Notes: a model not told the origin generated them from the sequence alone. 40,966 nt of DNA from Citromicrobium sp. (GCA_002712945.1 PAVA01000058.1:1-40966), one strand, 5' to 3'. Counted from the first letter of the stretch, positions 23,174-32,259 are shown. Translations and numbers: made by a program.

Positions 23174-24427
23174 CTAGATAATCCCCGTCGCCTTACCTGC
23201 ATTCTCGAACATGTTCAGGATCGTGCCGACCTCTTCCTCGCTGTGTTCGGCGCACAGCGAGCAGCGCAGCAGCGTCATGTTGGCGGGCGTTGCGGGCGGG
23301 CGGGCGAGATTGACGTAGAGCCCTTCCTTCAGCAGCGCCTCCCACATCTGCGCGCCCTTGGTGAGGTCGGGCATGATGACCGCGACGATCGCGCTCTGCG
23401 GCTCGTCGGTGCCGAGCTGGAAGCCCAGGTCCTTGAGCCCGCCATGCAGCCGCTTGGAATTCTCCCACAGATGCGCGCGCTTGTTGCTCCCATGCATCAG
23501 CTTGCGGATCGAGGTCGCGGCAGTGGCGACCACGCTGGGCGGGAGGCTGGCGGTGAAGACGTAGGGGCGGCAGACCAACCGCAGGATTTCGAAATCGGGG
23601 TGGTTGGAGACACAGAAGCCGCCCACCGTGCCGACGCTTTTGGAGAAGGTGCCGATCACGAAATCGACATCGTCCAGCACCCCCTGATCCTCGGCAACGC
23701 CGCGCCCATGTTCGCCGATGAAGCCCATCGAATGCGCTTCGTCGACCAGCACCATCGCGCCCGCTTCCTTGGAGATGCGGACCATTTCCTTGAGTGGTGC
23801 GACATCGCCGAGCATCGAATAGACACCTTCGAGCACGACCAGCTTGCCTGCCTCGGCCGGAATGCGCTTGAGCCGCTTTTCCAGCGCCTCGATATCATTG
23901 TGGCGGAAGGGGACGATCTCCGCCCGGCCCATCGAACAGCCATCGTAGATCGAGGCGTGGCTGTCGATATCGAGCACCACGTAGTCGCCCTTGCCGGCGA
24001 TGGTGGAGATGATTCCGAGGTTGGCCTGGTAGCCGGTGGAAAAGACCATCGCGTGGTCCATCCCGTAGAATTCCTTGAGCGCGTCCTCGCACTCCTTGTG
24101 GCCCTGATATGTCCCGTTGAGCACGCGGCTGCCGGTGGTCCCGCTGCCGAACTCCTCCAGCGCCTGCTTGCCCGCTTCGATCACGTCCGGATCGAAGGTC
24201 ATCCCCATGTAGTTGTAGGTGCCGAGCAGGATCGTCTCGCGCCCGTTGCAGATCGCGCGGGTGGGCGAGAGCACCTTTTCCATCACGAGGTTGAACGGGT
24301 CTTCCACCCCGCTTGCGAGCAAGCCTTCGCGCATCGCGATCAACTCGTCGAACTTGGCGAACAGGTCGCCCTTCGCCCGGCCTTCCCGCTCCACCGGCGC
24401 GTCCGGCTGGTCGATCCCTTCGCTCAT
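23174..24427 (-). CDS. spt: Serine palmitoyltransferase
   Basis: A 417-residue PLP enzyme of the alpha-oxoamine synthase family, making 3-ketosphinganine from serine and an acyl thioester, the first step of sphingolipid synthesis. PLP lysine K263 in GTFSKSVGTVGG, DEAHS at 229-233 and H157 in DIDSHASIYDG are present, as is FGSGTTGSRVLNGTYQGH. It is longer at the N-terminus than the KBL/AONS relatives and is coupled (ATGA) to an acyl carrier protein gene, the arrangement known for bacterial sphingolipid loci. It is cytoplasmic. Sphingolipids in place of lipopolysaccharide fit a sphingomonad. Confidence 0.93.
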   Translation of the reverse strand: MSEGIDQPDAPVEREGRAKGDLFAKFDELIAMREGLLASGVEDPFNLVMEKVLSPTRAICNGRETILLGTYNYMGMTFDPDVIEAGKQALEEFGSGTTGSRVLNGTYQGHKECEDALKEFYGMDHAMVFSTGYQANLGIISTIAGKGDYVVLDIDSHASIYDGCSMGRAEIVPFRHNDIEALEKRLKRIPAEAGKLVVLEGVYSMLGDVAPLKEMVRISKEAGAMVLVDEAHSMGFIGEHGRGVAEDQGVLDDVDFVIGTFSKSVGTVGGFCVSNHPDFEILRLVCRPYVFTASLPPSVVATAATSIRKLMHGSNKRAHLWENSKRLHGGLKDLGFQLGTDEPQSAIVAVIMPDLTKGAQMWEALLKEGLYVNLARPPATPANMTLLRCSLCAEHSEEEVGTILNMFENAGKATGII

Positions 24428-24669
24428 TCCGCGTCGACCAGCTTCTTCACTGCATCGACCAGCTGGCCGTAGGTCTCGATCTCGGCCTGCTGGTTCATGC
24501 TGATGATGATGTCGAACTCGTCTTCGATCGCGGCGACGAAATCCATCACCGTCAGACTGTCGAACTCGAGGTCGCCCTGGAATGTGGTCGCGTCGGTAAT
24601 CGTGACGCCGTTCTTGTTGAACGGTTCGATCAGGTCGCGGATTCGCCGGTCGATCTCGGCACGGTCCAT
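24424..24669 (-). CDS. Acyl carrier protein for sphingolipid synthesis
   Basis: An 81-residue acyl carrier protein; the phosphopantetheine serine is S38 in LEFDSLTVMDF. It stands directly before serine palmitoyltransferase with an ATGA overlap, so it probably supplies acyl-ACP to that enzyme. ATG 24669 has AAAGGA 8 bases before it; an ATG at 24678 would add three residues. Confidence 0.9.
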   Translation of the reverse strand: MDRAEIDRRIRDLIEPFNKNGVTITDATTFQGDLEFDSLTVMDFVAAIEDEFDIIISMNQQAEIETYGQLVDAVKKLVDAE

Positions 24670-24753
24670 CGCGGGCATCCTTTCAGCATCCTTTGGGAAT
24701 GGGCGGGCCAAAGCGCCTTGGCCCAATATTTGTCAAGCTCTCGCGGGCGCTCC

Positions 24754-25122
24754 CTACTCGCCGATCAGCGCGACGACCTTGGCCGAGAACGGCCCGATCG
24801 AGACGGGCTTGGCGAGATAATCTTCCGCGCCCGCCGCGCGAATCCGGTCTTCGTCGCCCTTGCCGGCATAGGCGGTGACGGCCAGCACCGGCACCGCGGA
24901 AAGCTGCGCATCGGCCTTCATCTGCGCGATCAGATCGAGGCCCGAGACATGCGGCAACTGGATGTCCATGATCGCCAGATCGGGGGCAAAGCGGCGCGCG
25001 GCCTCTATCACGGTGTTGCCGTCGGCGCAGCCCAGCACCTCGTAACCCTTGGCGCGCAGGACATCGCAGAACAATTTGCGGTTGAGATCGTTGTCCTCGA
25101 CAACGAGGATGCGCTTTGCCAC
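24754..25122 (-). CDS. divK: DivK-like single-domain response regulator
   Basis: A 122-residue receiver domain: acidic pair E9 D10, phospho-acceptor D53 in IMDIQLPHVSG, T83 in AVTAYAG and K105 in YLAKPVS. No output domain. The sequence RILVVEDNDLNRKLF and the position next to a DUF3572 gene match DivK of the alphaproteobacterial cell-cycle pathway (phosphorelay to CtrA). Start GTG 25122, with GGGAGG 9 bases before it. CtrA is known to govern GTA production in other species, but no direct link is shown here. Confidence 0.85.
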   Translation of the reverse strand: MAKRILVVEDNDLNRKLFCDVLRAKGYEVLGCADGNTVIEAARRFAPDLAIMDIQLPHVSGLDLIAQMKADAQLSAVPVLAVTAYAGKGDEDRIRAAGAEDYLAKPVSIGPFSAKVVALIGE

Positions 25123-25173
25123 GTCTCGCCACCTCCCAGCTCGAACCCTACGGATAGGCCAGTCCCGCCCCCC

Positions 25174-25455
25174 ATGACAATCGCACCGACCGACAATCCC
25201 GAGCATTCCGATGCCGAAGCACTGGCGCTGGGCGCGCTGGGCTGGATCCTGACCGACGAGCGGCGGGCGGAGCGTCTGCTCTCGCTCACCGGGCTGACGC
25301 CGGAGCGGTTGCGTCACGGGATCGAGGACCGCAGCGTGCAGGCCGCGGTGCTCGAATTTCTGGCCGGGCACGAGCCCGATCTGGTGCTCGCGGCCGATGC
25401 GCTCAATGTCGATCCGGCCGAGATCGTCGCTGCGCACCGGGAGCTGAGCCAATGA
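25174..25455 (+). CDS. DUF3572 family protein
   Basis: A 93-residue protein, SDAEALALGALGWILTDERRAERLLSLTGLTPERLR onward, the DUF3572 pattern. Helical, soluble, function unknown. It diverges from divK, and its stop overlaps the start of the HAD gene (ATGA), making a small operon DUF3572-HAD-RidA. Confidence 0.85.
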   Translation: MTIAPTDNPEHSDAEALALGALGWILTDERRAERLLSLTGLTPERLRHGIEDRSVQAAVLEFLAGHEPDLVLAADALNVDPAEIVAAHRELSQ

Positions 25456-26093
25456 GCGCCGCATCCACGTCGGCGCGCCCGCTGGTGATCACCGATTGCG
25501 ACGAGGTGCTGCTGCGGATGGTCGCGCATTTCCGCGACTGGCTGGGCGAGGAGCACGAGATCGACTTCGCCTTCGACGCGCATTTCGGCGAGGCACTGAC
25601 CCGGCGCGGCGATGGCGCGGTGGTAGAGCAGAAGGACATCTGGCGCCTGCTCAACGGATTTTTCGATAGCGAGATGGACCGGCAGGATCCGGTCGAAGGC
25701 GCGGTCGAGGCATACGGCCAGCTTGCGGAAAAGGCCGATGTGGTCGTGCTGACCAACCTGCTCGATCACCGGCGCGAAGACCGCACCCGGCAGCTTGCCC
25801 GCCACGGTATCGAGGCGAAGGTCTATACCAACCAGGGGCCCAAGGGCGGCGCGATCGCGCGGATCGTCGAGGAATACGGGCCCCGGCGCACGATCTTCAT
25901 CGACGACCTGTCGCAGCATCACAATTCGGCGCGCGAGATCGTGCCCGATACGCTCCGCCTCCACCTTTGCGGCGAACCCGGCCTGGCCCCGCATATTGCG
26001 TGCGGCGCGAAGGCGGGCGATGCCCATGCGCGGATCGACCGCTGGGACGACGCGCTGCCCTGGATACTCGAACGACTGGAGGAACCCGCATGA
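25452..26093 (+). CDS. HAD superfamily hydrolase
   Basis: A 213-residue protein. Motif I is ITDCDEVLL (nucleophile Asp), motif II VLTNL, motif III Lys in NQGPKGGAI and motif IV FIDDLSQH. This is a phosphatase-type HAD with a helical cap (HFGEALTRRGDGAVVEQKD). Substrate unknown. It is coupled to both neighbours by 4-base overlaps. Confidence 0.85.
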   Translation: MSAASTSARPLVITDCDEVLLRMVAHFRDWLGEEHEIDFAFDAHFGEALTRRGDGAVVEQKDIWRLLNGFFDSEMDRQDPVEGAVEAYGQLAEKADVVVLTNLLDHRREDRTRQLARHGIEAKVYTNQGPKGGAIARIVEEYGPRRTIFIDDLSQHHNSAREIVPDTLRLHLCGEPGLAPHIACGAKAGDAHARIDRWDDALPWILERLEEPA

Positions 26094-26554
26094 TCATCAA
26101 AGCCCGCCTCGACGAACTGGGAATCACCCTGCCCGATGCCGCCGCGCCCGTTGCCAGCTACGTGCCCGTCGCGGTGCATGGCGATGTCGCCTATGTCTCT
26201 GGCCAGCTGCCCTTCATCGACGGAGAGCTGGTCACGGGCCGACTGGGCGAGAATGTGAGCCTCGACGAAGGGATGGCCGCCGCGCGGGCCTGCGGGCTGA
26301 TGATCCTCGCCCAGCTAGAAGCGAAGCGCATTCCGCTCGACCGGGTGGAGCGGATCGTCAAGCTCGGGGCTTTCGTCAATTGCACCGCCGATTTCACCGA
26401 CCAGCCCAAGGTCGCCAACGGCGCCTCGGAGCTGATGTTCGACGTGTTCGGCGAGGCCGGGCGCCATGCACGCGCGGCGGTCGGCGTGCCCGCCCTGCCG
26501 CTGGGCGCGGCGGTCGAGGTCGACGCGGTGATCGCATTGCGCCACCACCACTAG
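26090..26554 (+). CDS. RidA family protein (YjgF/YER057c/UK114)
   Basis: A 154-residue protein with the YjgF-type layout: VPVAVHGDVAYVSGQLPFIDGEL, the middle LGENVSLDEGMAAARACGLMILAQLE and GRHARAAVGVPALPLGAAVEVDAVIAL, whose conserved Arg (in GRHARAAVG) and Glu match enamine/imine deaminases. RidA proteins remove reactive enamine intermediates from PLP enzymes. It belongs to the group with a longer C-terminal part. Confidence 0.9.
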   Translation: MIIKARLDELGITLPDAAAPVASYVPVAVHGDVAYVSGQLPFIDGELVTGRLGENVSLDEGMAAARACGLMILAQLEAKRIPLDRVERIVKLGAFVNCTADFTDQPKVANGASELMFDVFGEAGRHARAAVGVPALPLGAAVEVDAVIALRHHH

Positions 26555-26591
26555 GCGGGAAAAAGGCGCAGGCCTCCCCATATTGGCGACC

Positions 26592-27728
26592 ATGGCGGAT
26601 CTGGAACTCACGGCACGGATTCACGGCGGGGGCGCCGGAATAGACGCGGGCGACTGGGACCGGGTGGCGGGCACCGGCAACCCGTTCGTCAGCCATGCCT
26701 TCCTCTCGGCGATGGAGGACTCGGGCAGTGTCGGGCCCGGAACGGGCTGGCAGGCCGCGCCGATCACGATTGCGGATGACAGCGGCACCATCCACGCCGC
26801 TCTGCCGAGCTACCTCAAGATGCACAGCCGGGGCGAATACGTGTTCGACCAGGGCTGGGCGGAGGCCTACGAGCGCGCGGGCGGGCGCTACTATCCCAAG
26901 CTCCAGATCGCCGCGCCGTTCACTCCGGCAACCGGCCCGCGCCTGCTGTACGAGGATGAGGCTTTCGCCGCGCCCCTCCTGCGCGCGGCCGAACAGGTGT
27001 GTCACGAGCACGGCCTGTCGGGCGCCCACGCGACCTTCATCGCGCCCGAGCAGGAGGAGCTTTTCGCGCGCGCAGGATGGCTGATCCGCAGCGATCTGCA
27101 GTTCCACTGGGAGAATCGGGGCTACGAGGATTTCGACGGCTTTCTGGCCGATCTCGCCAGCCGCAAGCGAAAGACGCTGCGCAAGGAGCGCGCGAAGGCG
27201 CAGGAGCTGGTCGAGATCCGCCATCTGACCGGCGAAGAGCTGACCGAAGAGGTGTGGGACGCCTTCTGGGATTTCTACCAGGATACCGGCGCGAGGAAGT
27301 GGGGCACGCCCTACCTGACGCGCGAAGCCTTCACCCTGTTGGGAGAGCGGATGGGCGACAAGATCCTGCTGATTATCGCTTTTCTCGACGGGCAGCCGGT
27401 GGCGGGCGCGATGAACGTGATCGGCGAGACCACCCTTTTCGGGCGCTACTGGGGCTGCCTTGCCGACATCCCCTTCCTCCATTTCGAGCTGTGCTATTAT
27501 CAGGCGATCGACGCGGCGATCGCGCTTGGCCTTCAACGCGTGGAGGCGGGCGCACAGGGCGGGCACAAGCTGGCGCGAGGATACGCGCCGGTCCAGACGC
27601 GCTCGGCCCATTACATTGCCGACCCCGGATTGCGGGCGGCGGTGGCGGAATTTCTCGAGCGCGAGGCCGAGGGCATCGACGCCGAGCAGAATTTCCTCGA
27701 GGCGCGAACGCCTTTCCGCAACTCTTAG
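26592..27728 (+). CDS. FemAB-like/GNAT N-acyltransferase (DUF482 family)
   Basis: A 378-residue protein with NPFVSHAFLSAMEDSG near the N-terminus, RKRKTLRKERAKA in the middle and YWGCLADIPFLHFELCYYQAIDAAI with EAGAQGGHKLARGYAP near the end. These are the landmarks of the DUF482/FemAB_like acyltransferase family, two GNAT folds in tandem. The substrate is unknown. Start ATG 26592; a TTG three codons earlier is less likely. Confidence 0.85.
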   Translation: MADLELTARIHGGGAGIDAGDWDRVAGTGNPFVSHAFLSAMEDSGSVGPGTGWQAAPITIADDSGTIHAALPSYLKMHSRGEYVFDQGWAEAYERAGGRYYPKLQIAAPFTPATGPRLLYEDEAFAAPLLRAAEQVCHEHGLSGAHATFIAPEQEELFARAGWLIRSDLQFHWENRGYEDFDGFLADLASRKRKTLRKERAKAQELVEIRHLTGEELTEEVWDAFWDFYQDTGARKWGTPYLTREAFTLLGERMGDKILLIIAFLDGQPVAGAMNVIGETTLFGRYWGCLADIPFLHFELCYYQAIDAAIALGLQRVEAGAQGGHKLARGYAPVQTRSAHYIADPGLRAAVAEFLEREAEGIDAEQNFLEARTPFRNS

Positions 27729-27743
27729 AGCGTCAGCCGCGCA

Positions 27744-28070
27744 TCAGGCGCATTTGCGCTGGTCGCTCAGCCACTGGCGGGCGCGGCGCTGCGCTTCGGC
27801 GATCTCGCGTGCGGTCATCTCGTCGGAAATATCGGTCCGGCACCAGGCGGCTTCGCGATGGCCCCGCGCGGCGGCGAGGTTGAACCACTGGTGCGCCTCG
27901 ATCAGGTCGCAGTCGAGCCCGTGGCCCCCGGTCGACCAGATCACCCCCAGCTCGTAGCAGGCATCGGCGTCGCCGTCGGCGGCGGACCCGATCAGCCGGG
28001 CAATGGTGAGATCGGCAATATCGGAGGAGGCCGGTTGGGCATCCTCGGTTTCGATGGCAGTCAGTCGCAT
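27744..28070 (-). CDS. SEL1-like repeat protein
   Basis: A 108-residue protein with one clear SEL1 repeat: ACYELGVIWSTGGHGLDCDLIEAHQWFNLAAARGHREA. Such repeats mediate protein contacts. AGGGGA stands before ATG 28070. It is convergent with the FemAB-like gene. Cytoplasmic, role unknown. Confidence 0.78.
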   Translation of the reverse strand: MRLTAIETEDAQPASSDIADLTIARLIGSAADGDADACYELGVIWSTGGHGLDCDLIEAHQWFNLAAARGHREAAWCRTDISDEMTAREIAEAQRRARQWLSDQRKCA

Positions 28071-28422
28071 GTGAGTCCCCTGTCGCTTTCTCTCGTTTCG
28101 CGTCCCCTTCACTGCGGGTGTTGCCCGCGCCATCTGTTCAACCCTGTTATGGTAAACAGCAGGTTAAAGCGGGTGCAGGTTTTTGCAGGGCGCGTGGCGC
28201 GGCCGCGATCCGGAAGACGGCGGGGCAACGATCCGTTCGGGGCAAGTTCACTCCTCGCCGACCAAGGGATGGGCCAGACGGCGTCTCCCGATGGCGCGTG
28301 GCCGGATAAGCGCTTGTTCGCGTTGGCATGGCTGCTAATAGCCGCCGCGCGAGCATGTGCCGTCGCCGTGCGGACGACGGTGGAGACGCGAGGATCGGTG
28401 GACCGAAGAGGTAGAGGACGAG
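28071..28422. promoter_or_regulatory. Divergent intergenic region before dksA
   Basis: 352 bases without a convincing gene, between two divergently read genes, so it should hold both promoters. For dksA a candidate is TTGTTC (28314-28319), a 16-base spacer, then TAATAG (28336-28341). For the SEL1 gene I see no clear boxes. Short open frames here have no ribosome sites. Confidence 0.3.
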
Positions 28423-28881
28423 ATGGCCGCGACGGCGCTTAGCGACAGCGAAATTCTTGCCCGGGCGAACCGCGCCTTGCCGGCCGACTACGTGCCGCAT
28501 GAGGACGAACCCTACATGGACGAGCGGCAGCAGCAGTTCTTCCGCAAGCTGCTGATCGAATGGAAGCGCTCGCTCCATTCCGAGGCGGGGGGCACGTTGC
28601 AGAACCTTCAGGAAACCCCGCTGCGGGAACCCGACCTGACCGACCGCGCGTCGAGCGAGACCGACTGGGGCATCGAACTGCGAACGCGCGACCGGCAGCG
28701 CAAGCTGATCGCGAAGATCGACGCCGCGCTGCGGCGGATCGACGAGGGCGAATACGGCTATTGCGAAGTGAGCGGCGATCCGATCGGCCTCCAGCGCCTG
28801 ATCGCCCGCCCGGTGGCGACGATGACGGTCGAAGCGCAGGAAGCGCACGAGCGGCGCGAGAAAATCTCCCGCAACGACTGA
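28423..28881 (+). CDS. dksA: DksA/TraR family RNA polymerase-binding regulator
   Basis: A 152-residue protein: DEPYMDERQQQFFRKLLIEWKRSL gives the coiled-coil with its acidic tip, and IDEGEYGYCEVSGDPIGLQRLIARPVATMTVEAQEAHERREK the zinc-finger region. Only one of the four usual zinc cysteines remains. It would work with ppGpp on RNA polymerase. The start ATG 28423 is preceded by GAGG; longer readings add a shadow segment. Confidence 0.9.
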   Translation: MAATALSDSEILARANRALPADYVPHEDEPYMDERQQQFFRKLLIEWKRSLHSEAGGTLQNLQETPLREPDLTDRASSETDWGIELRTRDRQRKLIAKIDAALRRIDEGEYGYCEVSGDPIGLQRLIARPVATMTVEAQEAHERREKISRND

Positions 28882-29019
28882 AACCCCCGTGCCGCGGGGG
28901 AAACTTCGGTAAAGCGGCGTTTAAACTTCATTAGGCTCTGCCGGGTTAGAACGGCTTTCGGGCCTCTCGTGGGCTCGCTGAATCGAAACCAACCGAGAGC
29001 CGAAGGTTACCTACGCTCC

Positions 29020-29397
29020 ATGACTGCCATCGACACCCGATCGCTGAAGCGCGACAGCCTCTTTCTGTCCGCCGATGTCACGCTTGCCGACGGAGGCGAG
29101 CCCGTTCGCGTCAAGGTCCGCAACCTGTCGGATGGTGGGATGATGGCCGAAGCGGCGCTGCACGTCGAACGCGGCATGCGCCTCTCGATCGAACTGCGCA
29201 ATATCGGCCAGATCAAGGGGTCGGTCGCGTGGACCCAGGATAACCGATTCGGAATCGTGTTCGATTCGGAAATCGATTCGAAGAAGGTCCGCGAACCGGC
29301 GGGCAGCGGCGACAAGACTCCGCGCTACGTGCGCCCGTCCACCGTCGCGCCGAGTTCGGCCCAGCAGTTGCGCCCGGGATCGCTGCGCAAGATCTGA
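29020..29397 (+). CDS. PilZ domain protein
   Basis: A 125-residue protein with the PilZ c-di-GMP binding pattern: basic SLKRDSL near the N-terminus and VRNLSDGGMM (D/NxSxxG), then IKGSVAWTQDNRFGIVF. The C-terminal 35 residues are disordered and basic. It probably senses c-di-GMP; the first Arg motif is incomplete, so binding is not certain. Confidence 0.82.
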   Translation: MTAIDTRSLKRDSLFLSADVTLADGGEPVRVKVRNLSDGGMMAEAALHVERGMRLSIELRNIGQIKGSVAWTQDNRFGIVFDSEIDSKKVREPAGSGDKTPRYVRPSTVAPSSAQQLRPGSLRKI

Positions 29398-29444
29398 CGA
29401 CAAGCGCGCTGACCGGCGCGCGCGGGCCTGCTAGGGGCCTTTTC

Positions 29445-30923
29445 GTGACAACCCGTTTCGCCTTTATCGGCGCCCTCCTAGGCCTCGCCGCGCTGGCGCT
29501 CGCTTCGTGCAGCGACGGCGGAGACGCCGACGGCCTGCCCGTCGTCACCATAGGCGAGCCCGAATCGATCTTCGAGGAAGGGCTGCGCCTGTCGCCGGGC
29601 GCGCAGATGATTCGCGATGCGACCAGTTCGGGGATCGTCGCGATCGACGCGGAGGGCGAAGTCGTCCCCGCGCTGGGCGAAAGCTGGATCGTGACCGAGG
29701 ATGGCCGCAGCTTCATCTTCCGCCTGCGGCAGGTCAACTGGCCGGACGGCGAACCGCTGAGCGCGCAGGACGCGCGCGCCAGCCTGACAAGGTCCATCGC
29801 CGCCCTGCGGGGCACGTCGCTGGGGCTCGACCTGCGCAAGGTGGCCGAGATCCGGGCGATGACCACCCGCGTCATCGAAATCCGCCTGACCGGGCCGATG
29901 CCCGAATTCCTCCACCTGCTCGCCCAGCCCGAACTGGCGATCACCCGCAATGGCGAATCCATCGGCCCCATGCGGATGGAGCGCGAGGGGGACACCGCGA
30001 TCCTTCAGCCCGTTCCGCCGGAGGAGCTGGGGCTGCCCGAAAGCGAGGGCGAACCGCAGGGCAAGGTGGTGCGCGTTCGCGCCCTGCCGGCCCGGCAGGC
30101 CAATGAGGCCTTTGCGGGCGGAGACGCCGCCGCGCTGCTCGACGGGACGATCTTCACCCTGCCTTTCGCCGATACCGGCCCGCTGTCGCGCGGCACGATC
30201 CGCCTCGATCCCGCCATCGGGCTGTTCGGAATGATCGTCACCAACGAACAGGGCTTCCTTGCCGAGGTCGAAAATCGCGAGGCGCTGGCCATGGCGGTCG
30301 ACCGGGCGGCGCTGCTCGAACAGTTCAGCCTCGGCGGGTGGCAACCCTCCTCGCTGATCGTGCCGACGGGCCTGCCCGGCGATCCGGGCCTGCGCGGCGA
30401 GCGCTGGGCGGGGCTGACGCTCGACGACCGGCGCGCGCGGGCGCGGGCGCGCGTCACCGCCTGGAGCAGGGAAACCGGCCAGAGCGCCCGGGTCCGGCTA
30501 TGGCTGCCCGAGGGGCCGGGCTCGGAGCGGCTGCTGAACGCCCTGTCGCTCGATTTCGCGACCATCGGGGTGGATCTGCGCCGGGTGCAATTCGCGCAAG
30601 GCGCCGATCTGGTGATGATCGACCGGACTGCCCGCTACCCCGGCGCGCGCTGGTTCCTCAACCAGTTCAACTGCGCGCTGCTGCCCGGCCCCTGCTCGCC
30701 CGATGCCGATGCGCTCGTCACCCAGTCGCTGCGCGCGGGCAATGCACAGGAGGCGGGCAATCTGCTGATCGAAGCAGAGCGTGCACTGCTCGCGCAGGAA
30801 GTCTATATCCCGCTCGGGGCGCCGGTTCGCTGGTCGCTGGTGCGCAGCGGGCTGGCAGGGTTTTCGGAAAATTCCTGGTCCCGCCATCCGCTTTATGCGT
30901 TGGCTGAGGTAGAAGCGTGGTGA
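29445..30923 (+). CDS. Peptide/oligopeptide-type ABC solute-binding lipoprotein
   Basis: A 492-residue protein of the SBP_bac_5 family. It starts with GTG; the signal FAFIGALLGLAALALASCSDG has a lipobox. LGESWIVTEDGRSFIFRLRQVNWPDGEPLSAQDARAS is the usual SBP_bac_5 stretch. No permease or ATPase genes lie beside it, so it may serve a transporter encoded elsewhere or have another role. Confidence 0.85.
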   Translation: MTTRFAFIGALLGLAALALASCSDGGDADGLPVVTIGEPESIFEEGLRLSPGAQMIRDATSSGIVAIDAEGEVVPALGESWIVTEDGRSFIFRLRQVNWPDGEPLSAQDARASLTRSIAALRGTSLGLDLRKVAEIRAMTTRVIEIRLTGPMPEFLHLLAQPELAITRNGESIGPMRMEREGDTAILQPVPPEELGLPESEGEPQGKVVRVRALPARQANEAFAGGDAAALLDGTIFTLPFADTGPLSRGTIRLDPAIGLFGMIVTNEQGFLAEVENREALAMAVDRAALLEQFSLGGWQPSSLIVPTGLPGDPGLRGERWAGLTLDDRRARARARVTAWSRETGQSARVRLWLPEGPGSERLLNALSLDFATIGVDLRRVQFAQGADLVMIDRTARYPGARWFLNQFNCALLPGPCSPDADALVTQSLRAGNAQEAGNLLIEAERALLAQEVYIPLGAPVRWSLVRSGLAGFSENSWSRHPLYALAEVEAW

Positions 30924-30967
30924 AACGGGCATTCTGATACGGGCATTCTGGAACGGGGACGAATCGA

Positions 30968-31384
30968 ATGGGCGATACGCAAACGATGCGCGTGCTGGGC
31001 ATCGAAGTGCCGAGCGGCAATGATCCGGCATCGGTCTACCGGCGCATCCAGATGATCGAGCAGCTGACCGAGCGCAGCATGACCATCCCCGGCATCAATT
31101 ACCCTATCGGGATGGATGCGATCGTCGGCCTGGTGCCCGTGGTGGGCGACATCTTCGGCGTCGCCGTGGGCAGCTACATCGTGTGGGAAGCGCGCAATCT
31201 CGGCATGCCGAAGTGGCACATGATGCGGATGATCGGGAACGTCGCCATCGACGGGGTGATCGGCTTCGTGCCGCTGGTGGGCGACGTGGCCGACTTCGCC
31301 TTCCGCTCCAACACCCGCAACCTCAAGATCGTGAAGAACTACCTGTGCAAGCATCATCCCGAGGTGCAGGTCGTCGATTGCTGA
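30968..31384 (+). CDS. DUF4112 membrane protein
   Basis: A 138-residue protein with the DUF4112 signature GMDAIVGLVPVVGDIFGVAVGSYIVWEARNLG and a second GVIGFVPLVGDVADFAFRSNTRN; two membrane-associated hydrophobic hairpins. Function unknown. It lies 43 bases before the kyn genes on the same strand, possibly with shared transcription. Confidence 0.88.
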   Translation: MGDTQTMRVLGIEVPSGNDPASVYRRIQMIEQLTERSMTIPGINYPIGMDAIVGLVPVVGDIFGVAVGSYIVWEARNLGMPKWHMMRMIGNVAIDGVIGFVPLVGDVADFAFRSNTRNLKIVKNYLCKHHPEVQVVDC

Positions 31385-31427
31385 TCGCGTTTTGCGCTGG
31401 GCGCACGAGGCGCTAGGGCTTGCCGCC

Positions 31428-32249
31428 ATGTCCGCCGAAGAAAAGTCAGCCGAAGAAGAACGGGGAGGCGTAACCTACTCCTCCTATCTCGATCTCGACC
31501 GCATTCTCGCCGCGCAGCATCCCCGCTCGGATGCGCAGGACGAGATGCTGTTCATCATCGTCCACCAGGCGAGCGAGCTGTGGCTCAAGCTATGCCTGCA
31601 CGAGCTGGATGCGGCGCGCGAGGCGATTGCCGCGGACCGTCTGCGCCCGGCGTTCAAGATGCTCGCCCGCGTGGCCCGCGCGCAGGAACAGCTGATCCAG
31701 AGCTGGAACGTGCTCAGCACGATGACGCCGCACGACTATTCGCAGGTGCGCCCGCATCTGGGCACGTCGAGCGGGTTCCAGTCCGCCCAGTACCGGATGA
31801 TGGAATTCATCCTCGGCGGGCGCAAGCCGGACATGGTGACGATGCACGAGGCCGTGCCCGACGTGGCGGAGAAGCTGCGCGCCGAACTCGCCCGGCCCAG
31901 CCTGTACGAGGAAGTGGTCCGTCTGCTGGCCGCGCGAGGCTTTGCGATTCCCGAGGCGGTGCTGAACCGCGAGCCGGGCGAGCGCTGGGAAAAGTCCGAA
32001 GCGGTCGAGGCGGCGTGGATCGAAATCTACCGCAATCCGCACGACAACTGGGACTTGTACGAGCTGGCCGAAAAGCTGGTCGATCTCGAATACCATTTCC
32101 AGCGCTGGCGCTTCGGCCATCTCAAGACCGTGGAGCGGATCATCGGCTTCAAGCGCGGCACGGGCGGTACCGAGGGCGTCGCCTATCTCGAAGGCGTGCT
32201 GAAGGAGGTGTTCTTCCCCGAGCTGCTGTCTCTGCGGACCGCGTTGTGA
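31428..32249 (+). CDS. kynA: Tryptophan 2,3-dioxygenase
   Basis: A 273-residue heme enzyme, converting tryptophan to N-formylkynurenine. It starts with YSSYLDLDRILAAQHPRS and has EMLFIIVHQASELWLKLCLHEL, where the His of VHQ is substrate-side, SGFQSAQYRMMEFILG and the proximal-His region YHFQRWRFGHLKTVERIIGFKRGTGGT. First gene of the kynABU operon; kynB follows after 10 bases. Confidence 0.95.
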   Translation: MSAEEKSAEEERGGVTYSSYLDLDRILAAQHPRSDAQDEMLFIIVHQASELWLKLCLHELDAAREAIAADRLRPAFKMLARVARAQEQLIQSWNVLSTMTPHDYSQVRPHLGTSSGFQSAQYRMMEFILGGRKPDMVTMHEAVPDVAEKLRAELARPSLYEEVVRLLAARGFAIPEAVLNREPGERWEKSEAVEAAWIEIYRNPHDNWDLYELAEKLVDLEYHFQRWRFGHLKTVERIIGFKRGTGGTEGVAYLEGVLKEVFFPELLSLRTAL

Positions 32250-32259
32250 GGCGCGGGCT

